This document shows, in pieces, positions 1-5,791 of a stretch of DNA of 6,894 nucleotides (positions are counted from its first letter, which is position 1; the number at the start of each line of letters is the position of its first letter). Source of the DNA: Vulcanimicrobiota bacterium (GTDB taxonomy: Bacteria; Eremiobacterota; Eremiobacteria; Baltobacterales; Baltobacteraceae). The notes below the pieces were generated by a model, which had not been told where the DNA came from, searched no databases, and saw only the letters and a list, made by a program, of their open reading frames with translations. Both the position numbers and the translations under genes were made by a program. Where the stretch lies: assembly GCA_028287545.1 (NCBI GenBank), contig JAQBPL010000226.1:1-6894 (forward strand), written 5' to 3'.

Positions 1-10
1 CGCCGTGCCT

Positions 11-1522
11 TTAGTGCACGCTATATCCATCGAGGACGACCAGCGACGCGGATCCGCCGAAGTTGTCGACGATCGGAAACGTACAACTACTCTGGTCATT
101 TCCGATCCAGGAGACGATTCCAAGGCTGCTGCCGACTTGCGGACTTCCCGCAATCGCCGGAAGTATCACGCTGATCGAGATGATCGACGTCTGAACCGAC
201 GCCGTTTGGGTGGTGTTTGGCCAGCAGGTCACACCCCAGGCACCAGGACTGCCACTGAACGAGGGACTCGCGATGAACGAGAGGGTCGCATTCGGGTTCG
301 AATCTTGGATGGTCACGTTCGCCGTCGTCGCACAAGAGACGGGTCCGCCCGTGCTCGAATTCGTGCAGGCTGCGCGGATGGTATTCGCTCCACCGGCAAA
401 CGTGATTTTCGACGGAAAGTACACGTTGACGTTCTTTACCTGACCGAACGAGTCGGTGACGGTCAGACTGCAGTTGCCCATCGATCCGGGCCCGCTTACC
501 GAGACGGTCGTGCCGGTCGCCGTTTGCGGCGAACACACCGACGCCGTGGTCGAGGCAAACGTGAACGAACCCGTGTAACCGGGTTCGGACGCCGTGAGCG
601 AATCGGACGTGCCGGCTGCTCCCGCGTTGCACGTCCCGCTGCCGCACGTTACCGTAATCGGCTGAAACGACGGTAAAACGCTAACCGCGGCGCTTGCCGG
701 GGGTGCCGCCGATCCGATGGTATCCGGTGCCGTGAAAGAAACGCTCGTCGCGGTACTCGTATACGAGACGGCCGCGACATCGAACGCGTTGGGATTCGCG
801 GCGACCGGCGACACCGATATCGCCGGATCCGTGCTTTGCGCGACGATCTGCGGTGAACCCGGCCCGACGATCGCCTTCTGGTCGCGATCGAGTGCATAGA
901 CGAGAAAGCGCTGCGCGGTGCTCGCGGAGAATCCAAAGCTGCTCGATTGCGTCCCGCTCACTTGAGCGCCATTGACGGGGACGACCAGAAATGACGCGGG
1001 TACGCCGCCCAGCGCGAGCGCCAAGCTATTCTGTGTGCCGCCAACCGCGGTGAACGGGTATGCGTACACGGCCGAGACGACGGCGCCGCCCCCGGCGGCT
1101 CCGCCGATGAGGTCGTACGTCACGGCATTCGCCGTGTGCGATCCCGGGGTGAGTGCCAGCGGGATCGTGCACGTCAGCACGCCGAGCACGCCCGAAGGCC
1201 GGCACGCCGGCGATGTGGGAGTCAGATCGACGGAGACGTCGTTTTCGCTCAGCGTTCCAGGATCGATCGAGATCTGCATCGATTGCGCTGCGTAGGAGAC
1301 GGATGCCGGGTTGCGCGCGGTCGACGCCGCGTTCTTCTGCGGTACCGCAATGGCGATCGTTGCGGCGGTCTTCGCTTTAGCTGCGGGTGAGCCACCGTGC
1401 GGGTGCAACGCCGAAGACGATCCGCCTCCGCAGGCCGTCGCGGTGGTGATCAAAGCGACGGCGCACGACGCGCGAAGGTAGGGCTCCCAAAGACCCACCG
1501 CTTGAAAGCGAGAGAAACTCAT
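11..1522 (-). CDS. Ser/Thr/Ala-rich Ig-like surface lipoprotein (hypothetical)
   Basis: The 503-residue product is probably a lipid-anchored envelope protein of unknown function. R17 is followed by a hydrophobic stretch (about 18-30) and a lipobox-like A-T-A-C ending at C31. After C31 comes a flexible Gly/Ser segment, so lipidation at C31 is likely although the lipobox is not classical. The rest is beta-type sequence rich in Ser, Thr, Ala, Gly and Val with paired cysteines. Residues about 57-180 hold C107/C118 followed by a 'LALTPGSHT...TYD' motif. Residues 289-369 and 372-500 look like two related Ig-like units, each ending in a C-x-x-x-V-x-D-x-F-G motif (C351 and C480). No enzymatic motif is seen. 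The ATG at 1522 is the only sensible start, but its AAGGA (1523-1527) abuts the start codon with no spacer. The gene lies 104 nt downstream of the hydrolase gene on the same strand. The architecture resembles repeated lipoproteins I associate with Eremiobacterota; function could be adhesion or surface binding, which is inference. Confidence 0.85.
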   Translation of the reverse strand: MSFSRFQAVGLWEPYLRASCAVALITTATACGGGSSSALHPHGGSPAAKAKTAATIAIAVPQKNAASTARNPASVSYAAQSMQISIDPGTLSENDVSVDLTPTSPACRPSGVLGVLTCTIPLALTPGSHTANAVTYDLIGGAAGGGAVVSAVYAYPFTAVGGTQNSLALALGGVPASFLVVPVNGAQVSGTQSSSFGFSASTAQRFLVYALDRDQKAIVGPGSPQIVAQSTDPAISVSPVAANPNAFDVAAVSYTSTATSVSFTAPDTIGSAAPPASAAVSVLPSFQPITVTCGSGTCNAGAAGTSDSLTASEPGYTGSFTFASTTASVCSPQTATGTTVSVSGPGSMGNCSLTVTDSFGQVKNVNVYFPSKITFAGGANTIRAACTNSSTGGPVSCATTANVTIQDSNPNATLSFIASPSFSGSPGAWGVTCWPNTTQTASVQTSIISISVILPAIAGSPQVGSSLGIVSWIGNDQSSCTFPIVDNFGGSASLVVLDGYSVH

Positions 1523-1539
1523 TCCTTTTTGAACTTCGT

Positions 1540-1553
1540 CCGCGGCGCCGCGG
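1540..1553. promoter_or_regulatory. 14-bp perfect palindrome in lipoprotein leader
   Basis: The sequence CCGCGGCGCCGCGG equals its own reverse complement. It lies 17 nt upstream of the lipoprotein ATG on the minus strand. As RNA it could fold into a 5-bp GC stem with a GCGC tetraloop just before the ribosome-binding region. As DNA it could be an operator. In GC-rich DNA such palindromes arise fairly easily, so the functional reading is tentative. Confidence 0.3.
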
Positions 1554-1626
1554 TACTTATCTTGCTCGTCTTCCTTACGGATACAGGCACTCCAGCGCAG
1601 AACGGTGTTCCGTGTCGGGTTCGCGA

Positions 1627-2472
1627 TCAGCGCGTGAGCGTGGCGACGAACGCCTTCACGGCAGCGCGGGAATCGGGCGCGTTCACGATCTGGTCGTGCG
1701 TGAGGCCGGGGGCCTCGACGAAGAGCTTGCGCGGCGAAGTGCTGGAGGCGTAGACTTCACGACCCTGCGCGATCGGGACGTCGGTGTCGGCGGTCCCGTG
1801 CAGGACCAGCAACGGCGCTTGGAAGCGGCCGACGAAATCCGTCACGGCGAACGCCGCAACCGCGTCCGGAGCCGGCGTGACATTGGCCGCCACGTTTGCG
1901 GACACGCCGCTGCCCAGCAGCGCCACGGGCATCTCTTCCTGCGCGCTGGCCAGCGGCGCGGCGAGGATGACCCCCGCTACGGTGGTCTGCGAGGCGGCGT
2001 ACGCGGCGACCGCGGTGCCGAGCGAGAACCCGTAGACGACGACCCCGCGCGGGCCGGCGTCCTTCGCGACGGTCTCGACGATCCGCACCGCATCCTCTTG
2101 CATCAGGTGCACGCCCGGGATGCCGAAGCTGAACCCGTAACCGCGGTAATCATAGGTCACGACCCGCGGTCCGAGCGCGGCAATCGCGCGGTAGAGTGCG
2201 TCGTTCTTGTCGATCGTCGTCCCGTTCTTGTTGAAGAACACGACCGTCGGCGCTTTCGGATCGGTGCCCGCGTACGACCAGCCGCGAAGGGTCGCGCCGT
2301 TCACCTCGAGCGTGGTCGTCGTCCGGCCCTTCGCGTTCGTCCAGTCCGCGATCGGTGCCGTCGGCGGCGGAACCGGGATCACCGCGTTGGCGTGCAGCTG
2401 CTGGGGCGCCTGAGCGGGCGCCGCACCGGTCGCGAGCAACGCAAAGAGCGCGGCCAAGAGAACTGTTCGCAT
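1627..2472 (-). CDS. Secreted alpha/beta hydrolase (ABHD13/17-like serine hydrolase)
   Basis: This 281-residue protein is an alpha/beta-fold serine hydrolase, probably an esterase or thioesterase-like enzyme acting outside the cytoplasm. Residues 1-22 form a signal peptide with a hydrophobic core (4-18) and an A-Q-A cleavage site. The core shows a V-V-F-F-N-K-N-G segment (77-84) where the HG oxyanion strand normally sits, Y-D-Y-R-G-Y-G-F-S (107-115), the nucleophile elbow G-F-S-L-G with S150, H-G-T-A-D for the acid (D229), and L-T-H-D with H259 as the base. The YDYRGYG motif and overall order fit the ABHD13/ABHD17-like group; the substrate cannot be read from sequence. The open frame extends much further upstream, but the ATG at 2472 is chosen because it gives a clean signal peptide and because the upstream part overlaps the divergent gene. 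A GGAG lies only 1 nt before it. It is divergent from the isochorismatase-like gene (84-nt gap). Confidence 0.88.
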   Translation of the reverse strand: MRTVLLAALFALLATGAAPAQAPQQLHANAVIPVPPPTAPIADWTNAKGRTTTTLEVNGATLRGWSYAGTDPKAPTVVFFNKNGTTIDKNDALYRAIAALGPRVVTYDYRGYGFSFGIPGVHLMQEDAVRIVETVAKDAGPRGVVVYGFSLGTAVAAYAASQTTVAGVILAAPLASAQEEMPVALLGSGVSANVAANVTPAPDAVAAFAVTDFVGRFQAPLLVLHGTADTDVPIAQGREVYASSTSPRKLFVEAPGLTHDQIVNAPDSRAAVKAFVATLTR

Positions 2473-2556
2473 GCTCCACGATACGAGCGAGGACGTCCGA
2501 TTGGTTCCGCCGATCGACGGGCAGAGCTCGGGACCCGGGCGGCGAACACCGGCCCC
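2473..2556. promoter_or_regulatory. Divergent intergenic region, probable back-to-back promoters
   Basis: This 84-nt gap separates the starts of two divergent genes and must hold their promoters if neither is transcribed from further away. No good -35/-10 pair is visible in either direction. On the minus strand a TATCGT ends 5 nt before the hydrolase ATG. If it served as a -10 box, the transcript would be nearly leaderless. The plus-strand gene has no recognisable Shine-Dalgarno sequence. Confidence 0.35.
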
Positions 2557-3078
2557 ATGACGACGGCTCTCCTCGTGGTCGACATCCAACGCGCGCTGAC
2601 CGACTATCTCGACCCGGCTCGGCGCGTCGGTTTCCTGGACACGGTAGCGGCGTTGGTAAAGCGAGCGCGCCAGGCGAACGTCCCCGTCGTCTATGTCCGC
2701 CACAATGACGCCGAGCTGCGGGTGGGCACGAAGGAGTGGGAGATCACCGAGGAGATCGGACCGCGTCCCGGCGAGCCAATCGTCGACAAGCAGTATCGCG
2801 ACGCGTTCCGCGAAACGCACCTCGCCGACGTGCTGAGGGGACTCGCGGCCGATCACGTCGTCGTGTGCGGAATGCAAACGGAATTCTGCATCGACGCGAC
2901 GATCCGCGAGGCCGAACGCCGCGGCTATCGCGTGACGCTCGTCGAGGACGCCCACGCGACGTATCCCGTCGATGGCGCGACGGAAGAACAGATTCGCGCA
3001 CAGATCCATCGCGTTGCGCGCGGAAGCGTCGCCGCGATCGTCCCCGCGGCCGAGGTGTTCGCCCCCGCCGTGCGCTGA
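2557..3078 (+). CDS. Isochorismatase-like cysteine hydrolase
   Basis: A 173-residue cytoplasmic enzyme of the isochorismatase-like hydrolase superfamily (nicotinamidase, N-carbamoylsarcosine amidase and relatives). The N-terminal strand A-L-L-V-V-D-I-Q supplies the catalytic Asp (D9), V-D-K-Q-Y supplies the Lys (K78), and G-M-Q-T-E-F-C supplies the nucleophilic Cys (C111), completing the Asp-Lys-Cys triad. The length is typical of the small stand-alone members, and a C-terminal V-E-D-A-H-A-T (129-135) matches the usual 'D(A)xxT' segment. Members hydrolyse amide or vinyl-ether bonds in small molecules; which substrate is used here cannot be told. The ATG at 2557 is chosen because the family fold begins immediately after it. 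Upstream sequence in the same frame is Arg-rich and not protein-like. There is no clear Shine-Dalgarno, so initiation may be leaderless or non-canonical. The peptidase gene follows after 53 nt on the same strand, possibly as one transcript. Confidence 0.9.
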   Translation: MTTALLVVDIQRALTDYLDPARRVGFLDTVAALVKRARQANVPVVYVRHNDAELRVGTKEWEITEEIGPRPGEPIVDKQYRDAFRETHLADVLRGLAADHVVVCGMQTEFCIDATIREAERRGYRVTLVEDAHATYPVDGATEEQIRAQIHRVARGSVAAIVPAAEVFAPAVR

Positions 3079-3131
3079 ACGGCAACATCGCAGCAGTATG
3101 AGGTTCACGACTCGGCACTACGCTTCGGCGG

Positions 3132-3686
3132 ATGTCCATCCGACCTGCAGTCGACGCGGCACCCGATGCACTGGCCGCGATCGATGCCGTTCTCGACCGA
3201 TTCGGTACGGGCGCCCTTCGCGTCGCGGCTTCGGCCGGCACGCGGCTCGTCCACTTGCGCGCCGACGAACGTTATCGTGACCGCTCGCCCGTGCTGCGCC
3301 GTCTCGCGTCCGGGGTCGACGACTGGCCCGTGCCGCCGGCGGGACTCTTCGTCGTGGAAGAGCGCACGATCTACCTGCGTTCGACCTCTCCGATGACCGT
3401 AGCGCACGAGTTCGCCCACGCGCTGGACTGCGCGCTGGGCGGCGGCGTCTACCTCAGCGGCGTCGACCCGCGGATCCGGCGCGCGTTCGCCGAGACGCGG
3501 GCCTTCGTCACGCCCTACGCCGCCTCGGGGCTCGACGAATACTTCGCCGAGGCGATGCGCGCTTGGGTCGAGGCGAACGACACGCGTTCACCCTGGCCGC
3601 GCGCGACGCGCGCACGGCTGCGTCAGCTCGATCCCGCGATGTGCTCGATTCTCGAGAGCTTGTTCGCGAACGATCTCGCGGCGTAA
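3132..3686 (+). CDS. Lethal-factor-like (ATLF/M34-type) zinc metallopeptidase domain protein
   Basis: This 184-residue protein contains a complete gluzincin-type zinc site. H-E-F-A-H spans 92-96 (H92 and H96 ligands, E93 general base). Further on, 'TPYAASGLDEYFAEAM' (127-142) parallels the region of anthrax lethal factor around Tyr728 and Glu735 as I recall it. That makes E136 the likely third zinc ligand and Y129 the likely catalytic tyrosine. The same zinc-site arrangement is known in the Pro-Pro endopeptidases (family M34). The protein is little more than this one domain: residues 1-90 include strand/helix elements preceding the site (L-F-V-V, T-I-Y-L-R), and the end is a short helix. No signal peptide or membrane segment is present, unlike secreted M34 enzymes, so it may act in the cytoplasm or be exported another way. 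The start ATG has only GGCGG directly against it. Expression may be coupled to the isochorismatase-like gene 53 nt upstream. The substrate is unknown and toxicity should not be assumed. Confidence 0.8.
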   Translation: MSIRPAVDAAPDALAAIDAVLDRFGTGALRVAASAGTRLVHLRADERYRDRSPVLRRLASGVDDWPVPPAGLFVVEERTIYLRSTSPMTVAHEFAHALDCALGGGVYLSGVDPRIRRAFAETRAFVTPYAASGLDEYFAEAMRAWVEANDTRSPWPRATRARLRQLDPAMCSILESLFANDLAA

Positions 3687-3695
3687 AAGGCGCGG

Positions 3696-3737
3696 GCGCC
3701 GGCAAGCAGCCGATCGTCATCGGTCGCGTGCCGGCGC
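3696..3737. terminator. Long imperfect hairpin between convergent genes, probable bidirectional terminator
   Basis: A perfect 9-bp inverted repeat (GCGCCGGCA at 3696-3704, TGCCGGCGC at 3729-3737) encloses an inner 5-bp stem (CCGAT at 3710-3714, ATCGG at 3719-3723) with a 4-nt loop. Two GC pairs and a GU wobble join the two stems with only two mismatches, so the whole 42 nt can fold as one rod. It sits between the stop of the peptidase gene (3686) and the stop of the barrel gene (3747), where a shared terminator is expected. There is no adjacent T-run on the plus side. On the minus side CCTTTT follows a few bases after the stem. Confidence 0.55.
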
Positions 3738-3746
3738 GTTCGCCGA

Positions 3747-4649
3747 TCAGAAGTGGATGCCTATCCCGCTGATGACCCCGCTATCCGACAAGTACGTCGG
3801 GGCGTTCTTCTTGGCGTATGCGTAGTCACCGATCACGCCGAATTCGAGGAACACCGGGATGCGCGGCGCGTGGATTTCGATGCCGAATGAATATTTGTAC
3901 AATCCGTACTTGAAACTGCTTGCGGAGCCGAAATCCGGATACCACAGGTAACTGCCGAAGAACGACGCGTTCTTATGGTCGAAGTCCGGCAGCTTTTCGA
4001 TACCGAATCCGAAGCCTTGCAGGTTCGGTTGCTTAAAGCTGTTTCGACGCTCGCCGTAGCTTGCGACGAGGTGCACGCGCGGGAACGGTATGCCGACGCC
4101 GACGCGCGCGTCCCAGTCGGTGTAGTGAGCGAAGAAGCTCGGCACGATAACAGCTGGCGCGCCTTCGATCGGCACCACCGCCGAGGTGAGATGCTCGAAC
4201 TGGTAGTGGTCGAAATTGTATTCGGCCATCACGTTCAGCTTCTGGATCGGCAACGATACCGCTGCCCGGCCGACGAAGGTTTGCTTGCCGTTCTCGCCGA
4301 GGAGGTTGAATTCGTTGCGGGTGTACGTCCCCCAAAAGTAGTCGCCGGCGGCAAAGAACTCGGGACCACGCAGGGACTTCCGACGCTCCGACTTAGCCTC
4401 GGCGGGCGATGCCGCGGGGACTGCGCCTGGCGATGCCCCGGGAACAGCGGCGGGCGATGCCGCGGGGACCGCGCCCGGCGATGCCCCGGGGACAGCGGCG
4501 GGCGATGCCGCGGGGACCGCGGCCGGTGATGCCTCAGGCGCCGGCGAGCCTGCCGGCGCTGTGGTTGGAGGGGCTTGTGCGGCGGCGATGCGCGGGCTCA
4601 GAGCAATGGTCAAGAGGGCCAGGAGCGCCCCCAAGTGCGATCTGGTCAT
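3747..4649 (-). CDS. Predicted outer-membrane beta-barrel protein with Ala-Ser-Pro repeat linker
   Basis: A 300-residue exported protein in three parts. Residues 1-26 are a signal peptide (R3, hydrophobic 6-17, A-A-A-Q-A cleavage near 26). Residues 27-84 are a Pro/Ala/Ser-rich linker containing five octapeptide repeats. Residues about 96-300 alternate polar and aromatic/hydrophobic residues in the manner of an outer-membrane beta-barrel (A-G-D-Y-F-W-G-T-Y, Y-N-F-D-H-Y, V-A-S-Y-G-E-R, K-Y-G-L-Y-K-Y-S-F-G-I-E). The last strand ends G-I-G-I-H-F with the C-terminal phenylalanine recognised by the BAM machinery. By length it could form about 8-10 strands. The specific cargo or role is not recognisable. 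The frame extends upstream to 4703, but ATG 4649 begins the signal peptide and has AAGGA at 4661-4665, 11 nt away. It is monocistronic by position, convergent with the peptidase gene. Confidence 0.82.
   Translation of the reverse strand: MTRSHLGALLALLTIALSPRIAAAQAPPTTAPAGSPAPEASPAAVPAASPAAVPGASPGAVPAASPAAVPGASPGAVPAASPAEAKSERRKSLRGPEFFAAGDYFWGTYTRNEFNLLGENGKQTFVGRAAVSLPIQKLNVMAEYNFDHYQFEHLTSAVVPIEGAPAVIVPSFFAHYTDWDARVGVGIPFPRVHLVASYGERRNSFKQPNLQGFGFGIEKLPDFDHKNASFFGSYLWYPDFGSASSFKYGLYKYSFGIEIHAPRIPVFLEFGVIGDYAYAKKNAPTYLSDSGVISGIGIHF
4405..4524 (-). repeat. Five tandem 24-bp repeats encoding the ASP[AG]AVP[AG] linker
   Basis: Five in-frame 24-bp units, each beginning GGCGATGCC on the plus strand, run without gaps and are followed by a diverged partial copy at 4525. 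They alternate in two subtypes, so the array is also a 48-bp duplication: 4405-4452 and 4453-4500 differ at 3 positions. The coded peptide is an octamer A-S-P-A/G-A-V-P-A/G, residues 40-79 of the barrel protein. A multiple of three keeps the frame whenever the copy number changes. Confidence 0.9.
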
Positions 4650-4725
4650 GAGAGAAATTGTCCTTGCTGATTTGTTCACGCGGTATCGACGTGCGCGCTG
4701 CACTTCTTCGAGGACCAGCGCGTTC

Positions 4726-4754
4726 GTTGTACGGCGCTGCGTGCGAATTTTGAA
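4726..4754 (-). promoter_or_regulatory. Candidate sigma-70-type promoter for the barrel gene
   Basis: Read on the minus strand, TTCAAA (4749-4754) and TACAAC (4726-4731) are separated by 17 bp. Each matches four of six positions of the -35 and -10 consensus. The spot lies in an AT-richer patch about 77 bp before the barrel-gene ATG. Most of the sequence is GC-rich, so this is the best available candidate, but two 4/6 matches can occur by chance. Confidence 0.3.
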
Positions 4755-5270
4755 GCTTGCGAACTCTCAGTACGTGTTTTGCTTCAGGGCTTTTTCTCGT
4801 AGCGGTCAGGGACGATTGGGCAATCGTCCAACTAAAGCGCGACGACACGATGACACGCGCCGATGGTTGCACAAAGTTCGGAGCGTGCGGAGCATCATTC
4901 GTTTCTCGTTCTCGCGTCGCGCGGTACGGCAGTTTTTCTGACAGTTTCTTCGCATGAGTACAGGGCTCTCGAACGGGCGGTAATTCAGTTGCCGCCTCGC
5001 ACACGCCGGGCCGATTCGAACATCGCTCACCTCAAGTGCAACGCGCGCAATGCGAAGCCACACCGTCTATCGGCGTTGCTTCTTTGCGTTCGCAGTTACG
5101 GTTCGTATCGTCTACGATGGTGTGACGTTTGGCGAAAAGCGATGATGCCGATACGCAATACTCTGCGCGCCGACCGCGGCGATCGTCAAAAGACCGCTCG
5201 CGCACGATCCGATGCCTCGACCGACCCCCGTCCCAGGCGTGCGTCCGGATTAAGCCGAAACGCGCTTTCC
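4755..5270. other. Gene-poor stretch without a supported coding gene
   Basis: Open frames exist in this stretch on both strands. Their translations are Arg/Ser/Cys-rich, lack any family motif and have no good ribosome-binding site, so I do not call them. The stretch is less GC-rich than its flanks. It contains an 8-bp inverted repeat at 4810-4829 and a T-rich run (about 4780-4797). A loose promoter-like pair upstream of the small gene at 5282 is TTCGCA (5089-5094) and TACGAT (5113-5118) on the plus strand, with an 18-bp spacer. No tRNA or known riboswitch fold was recognised. A small RNA or a degraded gene cannot be excluded. Confidence 0.5.
4810..4829. promoter_or_regulatory. 8-bp inverted repeat, possible operator
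   Basis: Half-sites GGACGATT (4810-4817) and AATCGTCC (4822-4829) are perfect inverted repeats around GGGC. The element lies about 56 bp upstream of the proposed -35 of the barrel gene. No T-run follows the stem in either direction, which argues against an intrinsic terminator. A dimeric regulator site is the more natural reading, without proof. Confidence 0.35.
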
Positions 5271-5276
5271 GGAGGT
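5271..5276 (+). promoter_or_regulatory. Strong Shine-Dalgarno site of the 28-residue ORF
   Basis: GGAGGT stands 5 nt before the ATG at 5282. It is the best match and best-spaced ribosome-binding site in the window, and it is the main reason for believing the very short ORF behind it is translated. Confidence 0.65.
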
Positions 5277-5281
5277 GCAGC

Positions 5282-5368
5282 ATGCGTTATGCTCTGTTCA
5301 AAACGTGTATCGCCGCGATCGCGGTCGTCGCTGTCGGCGTGCCGGCGCCGTCGAGGGTCCGTACGTGA
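5282..5368 (+). CDS. Small signal-peptide-like ORF, possibly frameshifted
   Basis: The ORF encodes 28 residues: M-R-Y-A-L-F-K followed by a hydrophobic core (about 9-20, C-I-A-A-I-A-V-V-A-V-G-V) and a short P-A-P-S-R-V-R-T tail. This looks like an N-terminal signal peptide or a single small membrane segment with almost nothing after it. The start is supported by an ideal GGAGGT at 5 nt. In the -1 frame, reading continues past the stop as A-G-A-V-E-G-P-Y-V-T-Y-H-R-P-F-Q-V-G-P and ends at 5398-5400, 7 nt before the next gene. A one-base indel would therefore give a 39-residue secreted peptide. I cannot tell whether it is a true mini-protein, a leader ORF, a decayed gene or a sequencing error. 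Confidence 0.5.
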   Translation: MRYALFKTCIAAIAVVAVGVPAPSRVRT

Positions 5369-5407
5369 CGTACCACCGTCCGTTTCAAGTCGGACCCTGA
5401 GTCGGCG

Positions 5408-5785
5408 ATGGCGACACGACGAGCCGCTCTGACGGTCACGCAACTCCAAGAGCAGATCTTCGCCCGCGAAGGATTTCGCGTTTCGTTCGAGCGGCTCGGG
5501 AAGTCGGACGCTCCGCTCCCACCATACGACTACCCCGTGATGGCGCCGACGGGCTGGAAAGTCTCGGATTGGCAGCGCCTTCGCCTCGCGCCGTACGTCC
5601 TGCTCTTCCGCGGCGTCACGGTCTACCGCGGCGACGACACACCGATCCCGCGCGACGTCAAGCTCGGCCACCTGCGAGACAGTTACTACGAGGCGATGTA
5701 CGGAACGCTGGAACCGGAACCGCCGCGCGACAACGTCGTCCCGTTCGACACCGGCAAGACGCGCTCGCGAAAACGCTCCGAGTAA
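5408..5785 (+). CDS. Protein of unknown function, 125 residues
   Basis: I do not recognise the family. The protein has a predicted N-terminal helix (T11-F18), an E-x-F-R-V-S-F-E-R-L segment (21-30), a central part rich in aromatics (Y40-D-Y, G49-W50-K, W55, Y63-V-L-L-F-R-G-V-T-V-Y-R-G, 63-75), and D91-S-Y-Y-E-A-M-Y-G. The tail is charged and probably disordered (K117-T-R-S-R-K-R-S-E). There is no signal peptide or membrane segment, so it is likely cytoplasmic. Codon use matches neighbouring genes and no stop interrupts it, which supports a real gene. The ATG at 5408 is the first start in the frame after the in-frame TGA at 5366-5368; its Shine-Dalgarno is poor. It follows the small ORF closely and ends 6 nt from the convergent gene's stop. 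The basic tail might suggest nucleic-acid contact, but that is only a guess. Confidence 0.75.
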   Translation: MATRRAALTVTQLQEQIFAREGFRVSFERLGKSDAPLPPYDYPVMAPTGWKVSDWQRLRLAPYVLLFRGVTVYRGDDTPIPRDVKLGHLRDSYYEAMYGTLEPEPPRDNVVPFDTGKTRSRKRSE

Positions 5786-5791
5786 TCGGAC

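Noticed and set aside
5..676. 223-residue plus-strand open frame
   Set aside because: It is antisense to the lipoprotein gene and its Arg-rich translation is typical of a shadow frame in GC-rich DNA.
1612..2556. Long plus-strand open frame upstream of the isochorismatase-like gene
   Set aside because: Its translation is Arg/Gly/Asp-rich without family motifs and is antisense to the well-supported hydrolase gene. Only the part from 2557 is protein-like.
2473..3108. Minus-strand upstream extension of the hydrolase frame
   Set aside because: It overlaps the isochorismatase-like gene in antisense, and the signal peptide begins at the ATG at 2472.
5008..5040. TTCGAAC resembling a tRNA T-loop
   Set aside because: The flanking bases do not form the 5-bp T-stem on either strand, and no acceptor, D or anticodon arms are present.
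4863..5432. 189-residue plus-strand open frame across the gene-poor region
   Set aside because: Composition is rich in Arg, Ser and Cys, there is no ribosome-binding site, and it overlaps two better-supported starts (5282 and 5408).
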